Assembly (NCBI RefSeq): GCF_000344685.1
Contig: NW_006920410.1
Span: forward strand, 467,421 to 527,329
Direction: 5' to 3'
DNA: 59,909 nucleotides
From: Gloeophyllum trabeum ATCC 11539
Taxonomy: Eukaryota; Basidiomycota; Agaricomycetes; Gloeophyllales; Gloeophyllaceae
This document shows, one piece after another, positions 47,076-59,015 of this stretch (positions are counted from its first letter, which is position 1; every line of letters begins with the position of its first letter). The notes beneath the pieces were generated by a model, which was given only the letters and a program-made list of their open reading frames with translations, made no database searches and had not been told where the DNA came from. A program made the position numbers and the translations under genes.

Positions 47076-47269
47076 ATGGATATCATGTATATTGCCGGTC
47101 GTTCTATCATACTTACATGAATATTGGAGCGCCAGATAACTCGGTGATATTACGAGAATAAATGTAATGAGGTTAAGGCCGAGCGGGGCGACTGGGCCCT
47201 CGACGGCGGGCGACGCCTGGAAACGGAGCAACCCACACACTCTCGCCATCCAAATGACCGGTGATATCT

Positions 47270-48841
47270 TCAGGCTGTGATCTTAAGCTGGACATTTTCT
47301 CGAAGCCAGGTCAAAGAAGAGGAACAGAACATTGATGAAACGTGGCGGGCAAGGTTGACATGCTCGATAGGGATGTCCTCGGACCTGCGAAACTCGATGA
47401 GGTTGCGTAGCTCACCCTCCAGCTCCAGAGACGGCGCACCGCCACCAAGGCCACGGGTTGTATGATATTGATTGTCAAGAGTGAGTGTTCGCAGACACGA
47501 ACAGAATATACCTTCCACATTAGAAACGCGGTCAACCCTTTTGAGGACCCCCATTACTTCTGTCGCCCAGCACGGACACAATCGTAGTTCCTGCACGGAA
47601 GGGAAACATGCGCAGAACTTGGCAAGCAGCGTATGCGTAGCGTATCTGCGGGGTGCCCGAGACTCGGGAATGGCCCGGGTATGGCACAAGGCGACGTTTG
47701 TAATTTGGTGCGAAAATGCGGGCCTTTTATTCGATACCGTTATGACGCAAGCCACGGCGTACCCGTCGCAGTTGGAAAACCGTAGCTCTCGCATATTCGG
47801 AGCATCTAGACAAGTGAACAGATGAGCAGTGAATTCCTCGCCTCCATCCGATCCCGTCAGCGAGACCTCGAGCGTACGGAGGGCTGGTAAATGAATCGGC
47901 TGTCGATCTTTAGCCCAATCCCAGAAGCAAACTCCGACGGTGACGAATTCCGTCAAAGATATGCAAGTAGCAAGGGCGTCACAAAGTTGCTTTGCAGTCG
48001 GAAGGTAATCCACAGACTCCAGCCTGAGATATGACAACCCAGGAAACAGATGAAGATGAGATTTGAGTGGTGCTCCTGAGACAATGAGCCGAGAAAGATC
48101 CCTAGGCCGCTTCTTGAGGATAGTGAAACTTTCATCACCACGGCACCGCCGGTCATCCTTTATCGACAATTCCCTCAGCCGTGGACAGGACACATCTTGC
48201 AGCTGGAAAGCCAAAGACCTGTTGCTGTCGGTGCAGAACACAGCTAACGGCCCATCGATGGTCACATCCAAGCTCTCCCATCTGTCTGCTGAACTGGTTA
48301 TCAGCAGCTCCACTAAGTCCTGCATTCGCGAGGCAGGTCCGGGGACTGCAGGCTCAAAGGGCTTATCCGCGTGACACCTGAGTTCAACACGGAGTGGATA
48401 GGCCTGTGATCGCTGGAGCTGAAACTCCAGGATCCGACCAGAGGACACGGGCGAGACATCCACGTGGTTCCATAGTTCGGGTGTGCCGATAGCCAATGTC
48501 CTCCAACGTGAGGATACCCAGGAGAGAATAAACGGGTACGGGAGAGACGCAACAATCTCCTTCCCCACGGAAGCTTTACGCTTGCCACGATAGGTGTACG
48601 TCTTGATGAACGGGCGTAGATGCTTCCAGACGATCAGCAGCAGTTCATTCGGGAGGCGTCCGATGACGGACGTATCGTGCTGTAGAGCATGATCTTGCCT
48701 ATCCACGGTCGTCGCTGACTCCGGTATCTGTGTCTCCGAAGCCAGAGACGTTCTTGCGATTTTATTATGACGCGTTGAAGCCGCCGACCCAAATTGCGGC
48801 TCTTTTGAACCTGCAGCTCGAGAAGCGAGTTTCTCGGCCAT
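47270..48841 (-). CDS. F-box protein, single exon
   Basis: 523-residue substrate adaptor for an SCF ubiquitin ligase. The F-box is at about residues 59-110: IGRLPNELLLIVWKHLRP, then the basidiomycete-typical SWVSSRWRTLAIGTPELW. The rest is an irregular leucine-rich-repeat solenoid (LSYLRLESVD, LPALRTLEVSL, NMRELRFSNC, SVQELRLCPCW). Agaricomycetes have hundreds of such genes. No target can be named. The start ATG is followed by a basic Ser-rich leader. The 3' end faces the MFS gene at about 195 bp. Confidence 0.88.
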   Translation of the reverse strand: MAEKLASRAAGSKEPQFGSAASTRHNKIARTSLASETQIPESATTVDRQDHALQHDTSVIGRLPNELLLIVWKHLRPFIKTYTYRGKRKASVGKEIVASLPYPFILSWVSSRWRTLAIGTPELWNHVDVSPVSSGRILEFQLQRSQAYPLRVELRCHADKPFEPAVPGPASRMQDLVELLITSSADRWESLDVTIDGPLAVFCTDSNRSLAFQLQDVSCPRLRELSIKDDRRCRGDESFTILKKRPRDLSRLIVSGAPLKSHLHLFPGLSYLRLESVDYLPTAKQLCDALATCISLTEFVTVGVCFWDWAKDRQPIHLPALRTLEVSLTGSDGGEEFTAHLFTCLDAPNMRELRFSNCDGYAVACVITVSNKRPAFSHQITNVALCHTRAIPESRAPRRYATHTLLAKFCACFPSVQELRLCPCWATEVMGVLKRVDRVSNVEGIFCSCLRTLTLDNQYHTTRGLGGGAPSLELEGELRNLIEFRRSEDIPIEHVNLARHVSSMFCSSSLTWLRENVQLKITA

Positions 48842-49166
48842 AGTGCTGTGGTCTTACTTCGTCATAGCAATCCAATATAAGGCCATTGTATTGGATCATG
48901 ATGAAGGAGCCAAACTACTTACCTAGTAGATTGTTCAATAGCGACGTGAGCGAGTGAGCCACGCCCCAGGCTTGCCGGTCAGTACACTGTTCGCGCGGGA
49001 ATAGTTCCGATTGGCTGTCATCAATTGTCGTCACGGGACGCGCGTTTGTCGCGTTTGTGGCTGTCTTCTACGGAAGGATATGTACTTATTCCGCTGGCTT
49101 TACGCGATTGCGAGACGCATATTATTCCCATGACGGAGCGGCGAGCAATGATTTCGACAATACGCA

Positions 49167-49753
49167 CTAGCTAAGGACGTCCATCTTTAGGACTGCTATA
49201 TGCCACTCGCACTTCGTTCCGGGATTTTCTTGTGAGCTAACCTGTACAGATATATTTGAGTACAGCTCTCTACCTGTTTGTGACTTACGTGTCGATATCT
49301 GGAGCAAAGGGATTTCCAAATCCAAGGTGAGTTCTCTGTTTATATCCGTGTCGGCCTGACAGTTGTTGCTTGCCACTTGGACAGCGGGATGCATTGACCG
49401 AGTCTGTTCTAAAGAGGAACCTCAGGTTCCGTCTTTTCATCTTTGCATTTGTCCCGAGTCAGCCCACTAGTAGATGTTCGAGTACTTCCCGATCCCAACG
49501 GATTAGATGAACACGAAAACTTGCGGTCAGGATTAGCGTAATCAATGTTTAGATAAACGTCTTTCTTGATCGAGACTACTCCCCAAGTCCCGGATATGGA
49601 ATGACTACCCGATGAGTGTACAATCTCTCTCTCTCGGTTTCTAATTTGACTGATCCTCGTGATCACACGCAATTCAGCATCCATTTTGCAGACGACACCC
49701 AAGACATTCGTCCATCCCGGTTCCTGACATCCCTTGAGGCTGAAACTTCTCAA
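49167..49753 (-). CDS. possible unrecognised gene, two exon-like segments
   Basis: Two adjacent minus-strand open segments (114 codons from 49753 and 75 codons from 49394, the last ending TAG at 49167) have peptide-like composition. They alternate beta-strand-like hydrophobic and polar residues. I cannot fix splice sites or a start, and the opposite strand is also partly open. I know no family for it; it is a weak call. Confidence 0.22.
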
Positions 49754-51911
49754 TCGCCATGAGGCAGTCGGGATGATGCCCAGCGTGGAAGCAGGGCTAA
49801 AGCTTCTGCTTTGAGCTCACTACTTTTGTGTCGAAGCATGCACACAGTAGATCGCTGGCGGTTGCCGATGCATGTGCGCGCAAGTTTCCAGGATCATCGT
49901 CCCGCCCAAATCGAGAGGAACTACCAGAAGAAGGTACGCAATCATTACCTATCTTGCCTTCGTCTGAGGCTAACGCACGTATAGTGCTTCAGATGGACGC
50001 GGGATCTAATGACAGTCACTAGGTTAACTCCGGGCGCGCTGATCTCCTGGTACGTTCATTTGTGCCTTATCGTCCTCTGCAATAGCTTGTAAGTCTTCAA
50101 TACTGGCATCTCGCCCCGCGTACCACCCGCACCCGACCGTGTCCGACCCGCGCCATTCAAACGATCGGCGGTCCCGCCCTGAGCCATTTCCTGCGCGCTC
50201 TTCGCAGTCACATTTGGGCACGCCCCTATGCTTCTTATTCTATCTATCGGTGCAACTTGAACCCCAATTCCTAGCAGTCGGTCACCCGTTCCTGGTATCT
50301 GCTGCCGCGAGTTTCTGGACGCTAACTAGATCGTGCATCCCGACCCGACCTACTTTCGATCAATTCAGTCGCGCCTCCGCACCTGTCCCGCACAGGTTTC
50401 CTTTCCATAATTCCCTCCCCGCCTGGGCCCAGCAGGCTGCAACCCAAGCAACTCCGCCTCTTCCCCACGGCATCGGGTCATGTTTCGACCTATTTTGCGA
50501 AGCCATGGCACGCAAAGTATGTACGCCGATCGTGCGATTGATCTACGTAGAGTTCAACTATGTGTATACTATCTTGGGCTCTTGCATCTTGCACCCTGTA
50601 TATGCTGAATCGCATCGAGAACACTGCGTGCTGATACGCCAACGCTGGGCTGAATTCGGACGCACAGGGACAATTGATTCATGGACGGGAAGGGCGACGA
50701 CCAACTCGACGAACAATGGCTTGACAGTCAGAGTTAGACTCGCGCCTTCCCTGCATTTTTTTCGGACAGCGGATTCTCATGCGAGGCTGGCTTGTGCAAA
50801 AATACCCTCACCCCTCCGTCCAGCAAATATCGGGCGTACCTCGCGCGTCCCGCCCTTCACGCTATCTCTCGCAGTCCCAACACAGCTGTTAGCTCATATA
50901 CATACCTGACATGGAACCCATCACCCCAACACCAAGCTCGACCTTCTCTGATTTCCTGGTCAATTAACATCCACGAAGCGGGCTATACCAGCCCCCGTCC
51001 CCTTAAGCTTCCCACACCGGATATCACACCTTCGTTCCCATGTACATACAGTACACGCAGACAGGCGCGCATCACAATAATAGGAATTCGGATGATCGCG
51101 CGCAATTTGGAATGGGTGATGGATTGGTATTGTCGCCGTGGGCTGCGTCGGTCGGGATACGAACACACAATCGCTGGCTCCAATGTCCAACGGACACTCC
51201 TGCAGTGAGAATAACAAGTCAGATACTTACGGTCACCAAGCCTGTACACACAAACCACACACATCTGCTCACGGCCGGCGTTGTATTCCAAGCACCCATG
51301 ATACATAGAATCAATGATACGGCTGTCAGTTCAATTGACCGGTGATTATAATAGTACCGCCACGCACCATATCTCCTCGGAAATGCCAATGATAGCGTCA
51401 ATGTCCGTTCATATCGAGCTCTGATTGACACCGCAAACGCAAGTGCCAAATTCAACACCGTTCCGTTCACCCGACCGCGCAATCCACTTGGCCGCAGCAC
51501 CAAGACATGCCTTTGCAAAAAAAAGAGAACTCCTCGATTGACGGGTACTAATGTTACATTGCAAAAAAAAACAGAAGAAAAACAGAACCGCAAGCCAAAC
51601 CAAAAAAGCGGCAGAGTATGTATGTACGGACGACACAACGAGACAAACACCACCGGCAACACCAGATGCGATCTGGTCCAACTCAGCCGGGAGGAGGGGT
51701 AACGAGGGGGAGGGGGTATGATGATGGGGATGAGTGAGTACGTACGGTTGAGCGCGCAGGCGAGGAGCATACAAAACGGATGGATGGATGGACGGATGAA
51801 CGAGCTAGCATGGAATAAATACGTTGAAGTGGAGTGAAAGGAAATCGGGAGAGCAAGCGTGCTGCGCGCGTGTATGGCATGGCAGCGTTTTATAGTCCGA
51901 GAGGATGGGAT

Positions 51912-51924
51912 GGGGGGGGGGGGG
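51912..51924 (+). repeat. G13 homopolymer
   Basis: Thirteen consecutive G; its length is likely to be unreliable in assembly. Confidence 0.9.
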
Positions 51925-52558
51925 AAGGTGATGAATGGATGGATGCGACGGTGGGTGTCATTAGGGCGTAACCAGGCGTGATGAGCGTAACAGTAGTAGT
52001 TCTTGTAGACATTGCGAGTGCCGAGACCCGAGACGAGATGAGAAAAAGCAAAAAACAGAGAGCCGCCGTCAGATCGGGGAGACGCCAGATATTCCGTTTA
52101 AATGTAGTGATTTTCTTGATGACAGAGAGCGAGCGACTTGAGAGAGAAAAGCGAGACCAGCGAGCAAGCAGCCGCGCTTCTTGACTGTTGAGCAGATAAC
52201 GAATAACTATACCACCTCCGTTTACGTACGACCCCCCGCGCAAGACCCGGCCGGGCACACGTGACGGCGCCCCTTCAGGCAGGAGCGACACCGGGGAGCA
52301 GGCGGGGGGGAGGGCGGGGGCCCCGCATAAGGGAATTCGGGCAGGGGATCCTTCCAAGTGCGAGCGTTCACGTCGTGTTTGATTGATTTATGTTACAGCG
52401 ACTCTATACGCCGGGCGGACCTTGCAGGACCTGCGAGTACAAGTAGTCAGCGTCTGCCGTTTGGCCAGTCGTAAATGTCTGAGACGACGGCGCGCGCCAG
52501 CAACGAAGACCGGAAACTCACCTAACGTCCAAGTCCGCCCCGCCGCCGCGATTCACAC

Positions 52559-54868
52559 TCATGCACTCCCGACACCCATCCCCCCCTCGCCCAGCCTCCT
52601 CCCCATCCCAAACCCAAACCCCACGTCCGTCCCGCCAAACCCAAACCCATACCCCTCCAGCCCGAGCCAGCCGCTGTTGTTCACATTGGTCGGCGTCGGC
52701 GTGCTCGCCGCGCTCGCGGGCCCACCCAGCGGGCTCTGCGCAAAGCAAAACTGGCGCACAAACGCCGCGTACGAGCTGTCCTTCGTGCTCGCGCCCCGCG
52801 GCGTCGTCGCGCCCGACCCCGCCGACTCGGCGGCGTCCTCGCCGTGCACGGGCGTCACGACGCCCGAGTCCGGCGGCGAGCTCTCCGCGGAGCTCATGCT
52901 CGGCGTCGGCGCCTCGTCCTTCTCCTTCTGCACCGGCACGACCGTCGTCACGAACTGCCCGCCCACGATCTCGCCCACCATCTTCACCTCCACCTTCTCG
53001 TGGTGCTCCGGCTCCTCCGCGGCTTCCTTCTTCTCATCCTCGTCCTCGCGCATATACCGCCCGTCCCAATAAAACGCCTCCTTCCACTCCCGCTCGACAT
53101 CCTCAATCCGCTGCTCGCACTCCTGCTCCTGCTCCTTCGGACTGGCCACCTTCGGCGGGCTCCCAAACCCAACCGGGCTGAAGATCCCACTTCCGTTCCC
53201 CCCAATTGGACTGAGCGGGCCCGCGGGCTGCATGCCCACACTGGGCACGCTCGGCGCGGCGTAATTCGTCAGCTTGAGCTTCATCGAACCGCCCCCGCGG
53301 CGCTGGGGCGGCGGCGGCGGCGGCGGCGTGTACGGCAGCATCCCCGGCAGCACCGACGGCGGGCCCGAGTTCGTGCGCACGAGCGCGGCGGGCTTCACCG
53401 CCGGGACGCTGTCCAGCGACACGGACACCCCCCTGGACGCGGGCGGGCTCGGCTTCTCGTCGGTGCGGACCTGGCCCGTGACCGGGGTGGTCCTGAGCGT
53501 GCTCGGCGCGCGGAAGCTGCCCTGCTGGCTCGAGCTGAGCACGGGGCTCTCGGGCGTCTTCACGGCGGGCGCGTCCACGACCTTCCTGAAGCCGACGCGG
53601 TAGTTCTTCCCGTCGTTGTTGTCCCACCACTCGCCGACGCCCGGCGCGGTGTAGCGCCCGACCATGTAGAGCGTGCGCTCGTTCAGGCGGTGCTCGTAGT
53701 CCTCGAGGCGGATCACAAAACTGAAGCGGTCCCACTGCGGGCGGCCGTCCGGGGGCGGCATGTCGTCGCCCGCCTGCGAGGACGCGTGCGCGATGATGCC
53801 GACCGCGTCGCCGACGGTGCGCGTGCGCGGGAAGGGCGGCGGGATGCTCGGGAGCGAGACGACGTGCTTGCAGGTGACCTCGGACGTGGTCTGCCAGTCG
53901 TCGAGCGTGAAGCGCACGGCGACGGCCTTCTCGAAGGAGAGGTTGCGCACGAGGACGGAGCCGCGCAGCGTGTAGGGCCGCGTGCGCGGGAGCGTGACGG
54001 TCTCGAGGTGGATGTTGGCGTAGGGCGAGGGGCTGGGCCGCGGGATGGGTGATGTGACGGCGGGGCTGGCGTCGATTTCCCAGTGCGAGTGGGGTTGAGA
54101 CGTGGACGGTGATGCGGGCGAGAGCGGGGGCATGGTGGGGAAGGGGTATCCGGAGGACTCGGCTTCGGTCTCGGTCTCGGTGTCCTCGCCTGGCTTGAAA
54201 GAGAGGAGACTTGCGGGCTTGCCGGAGGACTTGAAGACGCGGACGTGCTCGATGGGGCGCTTGGCGTCGGCGTTCTCCTCGTCGTCGTCCTCGTCGCCAA
54301 AGTGCACGGACTTGACTGACGGCGTGGAGGGCGCGGACTGGGTGCGTATGTGGAGGGCGGGGATGTTGGGGGAGGAGGTGGACGACTTGAGCGACGATTT
54401 CAGGGGCTTGCCGTTGGATAGGAGGATGACGGGGGAGGAGGGCGTGCGGTGCATTAGCGAGGGCCGCGGGGAGAATGGGCGCGGAGACGGCGGGCCATAC
54501 GGAGAGTTGCGGGGGGAGGAGCGTGGGAAGGGGACGAGGAGCGGCTGGGGTTGCGGGGAGGGTCTGCGCGGGGCGAGGTTCGCGGTGTCGACCGAGAGGC
54601 CAAGCGAGTTGAGAGCGGGCCCGCCCTTGCGCGTGACGGCGTCGAGCGGCGGGGGAATCGCGTCGTCGTCGTCGTCGTCTTCGTCCTCCTCGGACGAGCG
54701 AAAGTGGAACTTTTTGGCGGGGGCGGCCTTGCGGCGGGGGAGGGCGCCGAGCGAGGCAAAGGCGCCGTCGCCGCGCTCGCTGGAGAAGGTGGCGGTGGAG
54801 GAGCGGGTGCGGCGGTGCTGCGGGCGGAAGACGGGGGCGGCGTCGGTGGCCGGCGTCGAGTAGACCAT
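52559..54868 (-). CDS. CBM21 protein phosphatase-1 regulatory subunit
   Basis: Glycogen-targeting subunit of PP1 (Gac1/PPP1R3 type): it would bring PP1 to glycogen particles and promote glycogen synthase activation. A single exon of 769 residues starts MVYSTPATDA. The N-terminal 280 residues are disordered and Pro/Ser-rich, with an RVxF-type PP1 docking motif KSVHF at 186-190 followed by an acidic stretch. The CBM21 domain spans about 283-428: VRNLSFEKAVAVRFTLDDWQ, then DRFSFVIRLEDYE and the signature WWDNNDGKNYRVGF. The C-terminal 340 residues are low complexity with an acidic coiled segment near 600-640. The very high GC leaves long open shadows on the opposite strand. The N-terminal tail and late RVxF position fit fungal members. 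Confidence 0.9.
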   Translation of the reverse strand: MVYSTPATDAAPVFRPQHRRTRSSTATFSSERGDGAFASLGALPRRKAAPAKKFHFRSSEEDEDDDDDDAIPPPLDAVTRKGGPALNSLGLSVDTANLAPRRPSPQPQPLLVPFPRSSPRNSPYGPPSPRPFSPRPSLMHRTPSSPVILLSNGKPLKSSLKSSTSSPNIPALHIRTQSAPSTPSVKSVHFGDEDDDEENADAKRPIEHVRVFKSSGKPASLLSFKPGEDTETETEAESSGYPFPTMPPLSPASPSTSQPHSHWEIDASPAVTSPIPRPSPSPYANIHLETVTLPRTRPYTLRGSVLVRNLSFEKAVAVRFTLDDWQTTSEVTCKHVVSLPSIPPPFPRTRTVGDAVGIIAHASSQAGDDMPPPDGRPQWDRFSFVIRLEDYEHRLNERTLYMVGRYTAPGVGEWWDNNDGKNYRVGFRKVVDAPAVKTPESPVLSSSQQGSFRAPSTLRTTPVTGQVRTDEKPSPPASRGVSVSLDSVPAVKPAALVRTNSGPPSVLPGMLPYTPPPPPPPQRRGGGSMKLKLTNYAAPSVPSVGMQPAGPLSPIGGNGSGIFSPVGFGSPPKVASPKEQEQECEQRIEDVEREWKEAFYWDGRYMREDEDEKKEAAEEPEHHEKVEVKMVGEIVGGQFVTTVVPVQKEKDEAPTPSMSSAESSPPDSGVVTPVHGEDAAESAGSGATTPRGASTKDSSYAAFVRQFCFAQSPLGGPASAASTPTPTNVNNSGWLGLEGYGFGFGGTDVGFGFGMGRRLGEGGMGVGSA

Positions 54869-57800
54869 GGCAGAAATGCGGGCAGGAGAGAAACGGGGTC
54901 GGGGTGTTTGTTAAGAGGCGGGACCTAGGTCGGTGGAGCAGTCAGTGACGTCAAGCGCATCATCGCTGTCGCGCTTACCCACGCAATTTTGCGGGCTGCT
55001 ATGTACAAGTGGTCGAGGGGCACGACGAGGGCGGCGTCGTGGATGCTGCAGCCGGGGCGATGGTCTGAGAGCAGGGAGATAGCGGCGGTTAATAAAGGCT
55101 TGGGCTGGCAATCGCTCCATTCTTCTGCCCCTGCGAAGGATCTGAGACCGCTGGGCTGGCAGTCCTGCAATCCAGAACCAGCACGCTCCACTCGAATAGC
55201 AAATTGCCCGTTCTGGTCATCTCGGTCCGACGCTTCCTATTCCCACACTCATCCCCCGTGCCTTATCTCCCCAGGCCGACGGCGCCACCGTCCAATCAAT
55301 CAACCTCTTTCGATCTTTCCCAGTCCTCGGTCGCCCCCCGATTGAGCCGCCCTCCTCGTCACCCTCGACCGCAGCGCTGCACGCACTCCTATTTCCCCGT
55401 ATACATCATCCTCTACCCCAGACTTTCTCCCCTGTTCGTGTCCTGCCACACCTCCCCTCCAACCGTCCCGACTCCCGCTCCCATCACACGTGGGCCCTAA
55501 ACATATCCACGTAGATCGCGTCCAACATATCTACATACACGTCGACGCCAATCCGCGTCCTGCTTCTTCTTCCTGTTATCTTCGCCCGCCTTCGTTGTGT
55601 ATTCATTTCCCATTCCTCCCGGGCGCGCTCCCGCAAACGTGCGCCTGTCTCCTTCAGTCAGCCTTGGCAGCCCACCCACACCATCACTCGACCATCCATT
55701 ACAGTACCCAGCCCATCCCGCAGCCTCGGACTTACCGGGGCCCATGGCTATCTATCTATAGGACTGCGCACATCCCTCCCACCTCATTCATGAATCAAGG
55801 TTCCGCTCGAGCCCGACATTACCCGCAGCGGCATTCGGGATTCGGGGCCTCGTACCTGCGCCTCGGTAAGTTCGTATCCCACTCTAAATTGGAAGCCAGC
55901 CTGGGCAAATAACACATCCAACATGTCCAAATCAAAGCTGCGGGTGATAAGTACCCGCGTTGCGAACAAGAACATGAACAAGAGCGGTATATTATACCAG
56001 TGCTAGCCATATATACGACTAGGCAACTAGCAGCGACATCGACAAGCCACGACGGGAACCTTCTTTAATCCCGCACTTGCTCTCGCGATAATCGCGAATC
56101 CTCTGCTCGGGCCTCAGGCCCGACCCCACGCTGGCAACACCGCCCCTGCTCGCCCTCAAAACCCTAATCCGATTCGCGAATAACGAAGAAAACGCGGCCA
56201 GCATTATGAACCACGCAGGCGACGACACGATTATCTGCTTCTGATCGTCGACGACGCCACCCGAGTATACCCCGCAGCCGCACGCGCGAAAATCCTGGCT
56301 GCACTCGTCATATCTGGCCCGAATGCTCGTGCCCCTGGTTTGCCCTTCTGCAATTTGCCATGCGACAATCTCGCCCATAAAGACTGTGCGATCTGCGGTC
56401 GATAATTGACGCCACCCGAGTTTGCACCCCGATGCTCGGACTCTGCTTCAAGACTTGCAAGATGCGTCTCCTTAGGTCTCAGGTCTTGCACGAGAGGACT
56501 CTATCGCTCCTTCAACCAACATACTCTTCTGATTCTGCCTTGCTTTGAGAGGGATCCAGCGATCGTGACCACCGTGTCTGTACTTGCTCTGCTCTGTGAG
56601 CTGAGGGAATGCACATCGCAATGTGTTGTGGCGCGGGGAGCGACGTCTTACATTCTGCTACCCCAGTGCGCTCGCACGGGCGTGGCGACGTGTTCCCATA
56701 TCGCACCCAGGCGCATCACCCACGTTTGCACAGTGGACGCCACGTTGAGCACAGCCGTCCCCTCCTCCGAGTCGTACTTGTACGTACAACCCCATCGACA
56801 TCACGCATTCCCGTCCATCGACTTGCCTTCTCTGCCCCCTTCCCTTACCTGCTTCAAAGCAACAGAAGCCCTGTCGCCACCAGCTTGTGCGAATCTGATC
56901 CGCCACGTAGCGCCCGATCCCACTGGCGTCTGCTCGGAAGCCAAAGCATTGACGCCCCGAGGGTTGCCCGGTGCTTCGCGCCCGTCCCGTATCCCGATGT
57001 CACTGTCAATGTCAACGCCAGCGGCGGACTCGGAGATCTTCTGTGGATCGCTATGTAGTCTTCACGGCCCCGATCGTGTTTCCGGTCGCTGTACGTACTC
57101 GCCCACTCGCCGCGCTCGTGCACAGTGCAGGCAATTCAGGCCTCCTGTTTGCCTTCCCCGGCCGCGGTGCCGCCTTCTGCGGTCCATATCCCGAAAGGCG
57201 TCTCCTGACGGATGCCCAGGCCTGTTGTCGCGTTTCTTGCGCGTTCCCGGTGAAAGCGGTCTAGAGCCCCGTACGTACTCCCGCGCGCCTTCTATGTATG
57301 GCTATGTCACCGTCGTCGGGTGCACGGCGCGAGCCTCGTCGTGTGCGGGGTTGCTTCGCTGAGGGTCTCCTTCCCATACTGCGCCTCGAATCTCCCGCGA
57401 TCCCATTTCATCGCAATACGCCTGAGGGGAGAGAAATCTTTTGCTTCCGCGCCGATCGTTCCACTCCACCGTCCGAATGGACCTCATTGCCACGTATGTA
57501 TGTATGTATGTACATGGGTACAAGTGTCAAGTGCGGTTGTTGATGGACAGGCTGTGCGCACAATAACGTACGTCCTGGTGTTATCTGTGCTGCGGTGAGT
57601 CCGATTGACGCGCAACGGTGGGTGGCGCAGAAATTTTTGTGCTCTATCGCCGCAGAGCGGACTGTGTTGTATTTCTCGTTGTGACCGGGACGGCTGTGTC
57701 GGTCAACGATTCCCACATGCACTCGCCCATGTATGTAGCGGCATGGATATTCACCGTCCCTGCGAATGTCAGTGAAGCAGCGGAATCAGCCAACTGCTTG

Positions 57801-58728
57801 GCCGTGATCAATTTGGAATGGTGTTGATAACTGAGCCTGGCGGCGATTAGATTAGATCGAGATCTGGTGCAGTGCACTGGTATCTGACATGGCAGATCTG
57901 ATCCGCTCTGTGTCGGTACCGGCCTGCGCGCGTTGATGCTCTTCTTTACGACGACGACGCGCGAGCTGGACACCGTTCACGCACGCCACGTCGCGAATCC
58001 GAGTCGGCGCGTTGAGCACCCAGCTCGGGAAGAACATAGGCTTGTGCCGGTCTTGGGCTCAGGCTCAGACTATGATTCAAGAGTGACACCACCAGACCGA
58101 CCGCGTGGCTTGGATGCCTCTGCGGCGAGCCCTCTAGAACCATCCGCGGGGCCCACCGAGGCAGGCGCGCCGCGGCTGCGTATCTGTAGCTCTACTCGCC
58201 GACGTCCGGCGCGGCGTGCTGTCCTTGAATCATGCGCCGAGCGGCTCAGCGTTGGGCTCGCGGATAGTACACACGTCTTGCGGCGGTCGTGTTCTCTCTC
58301 GTTGCTGCCGCCCTTCTGTGATACATAATATGCACGGTGCTTGCTTGCTCATGCATGCATGCTGTGTTGTATTTCGGCTTAGCCCCGACGAAATCAAGGT
58401 TCGCTGCTGACAACCCCGTACTCCGAGCCGGTCTCCCAGCATCACGATACTGACAGGGCGTCTTATCCACCGAAGGTGTCTTCGGCCTCCGACTAATTCT
58501 GGCTTATGTTATTTACGGCACCTGCGACTTCTCCGGGATGTCAAACACAGGGGCTCATCGGTCAATACGAGCTCGCGTTTATCAGCTAGAGGACACTGCT
58601 AAGTAAGTTCCTCGGCGGTCATGGAGCGAAGCTGACTATGTACTGCGTCACTCCCGAACCTCGTCTCCGTATTGTCCTCCGGAAACGTCGTGTGTTATAA
58701 CCGACCCCGGCCAGTCACAAAGCCCGAA
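54869..58728. other. gene-poor region upstream of the CBM21 gene
   Basis: Nearly 4 kb without a supportable gene. It is C/T-rich at 55200-55750 and has a (GTAT)n microsatellite at 57494-57513. One minus-strand open frame of 119 codons (56019-56378, MGEIVAWQIAEGQTRGTS...) has peptide-like composition and a hydrophobic patch WFIMLAAFSSLF, but no relative that I recognise. A long 5' UTR, a non-coding transcript or a distal promoter of the CBM21 gene would all be compatible. Confidence 0.4.
57494..57513 (+). repeat. GTAT microsatellite
   Basis: Four perfect GTAT units followed by GTAC. Confidence 0.85.
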
Positions 58729-59015
58729 TCACTGGGTGCAATTCCCATATTGAGCCACTGAGAAAGTGTGAAAGAAACCGGACAAAGGTCAAATTTTGTT
58801 CATAGTGTTGCCTTGCAAAACATATGAAAGCTCAATGAATAGTGCTGAACAAAGAACATATCCTGTGCCACAATCAGGTTTTTGCACACTCAAAAGTAGT
58901 ATTATTCTAGTTCGGTTCACCAATTGTGCAATAGACAATCATGAAAAAAGTTTGACCTTTGACCTGTTAATTTCACAGTTTTCTGCATGCTCAATATGGG
59001 TGATGTACCCAGTGA
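58729..59015. mobile_element. MITE-like inverted repeat, 287 bp
   Basis: Arms 58729-58803 and 58941-59015 are inverted copies of 75 nt with about three quarters identical positions when aligned without gaps. Shared blocks are TCACTGGGT, CCCATATTGAGC, TGTGAAA, CAAAGGTCAAA and TTCAT. The 137-bp loop and the arms are much more A/T-rich than the surroundings and have no open frame. No clear target-site duplication is seen. This fits an old miniature inverted-repeat element or a decayed transposon end pair. Confidence 0.6.

Larger units (their letters stand above)
48842..52558. other. gene-poor 3.7 kb
   Basis: No gene I can name. Minus-strand stretches 49409-49753 and 49167-49394 read as plausible peptide (for example ELRVITRISQIRNRER and LTLDLEIPLLQIST) and might be exons of an unrecognised gene. 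A long plus-strand open frame at 50139-50909 looks like chance in C-rich DNA. The part 51200-52400 has homopolymers (A8 runs near 51525, G13 at 51912-51924) and GGAT repeats, and includes the 3' flank of the CBM21 gene. Confidence 0.4.

Noticed and set aside
50139..50909. 256-codon plus-strand open frame
   Set aside because: C-rich low-complexity DNA; no domain, and composition unlike the real genes here.
52844..54052. 402-codon plus-strand open frame, and 54102-54863
   Set aside because: Antisense shadows of the GC-rich CBM21 gene; His/Arg-rich composition.
56406..57362. 318-codon plus-strand open frame
   Set aside because: Cys/Arg/Ser-skewed translation in C-rich DNA with several equally open competing frames.
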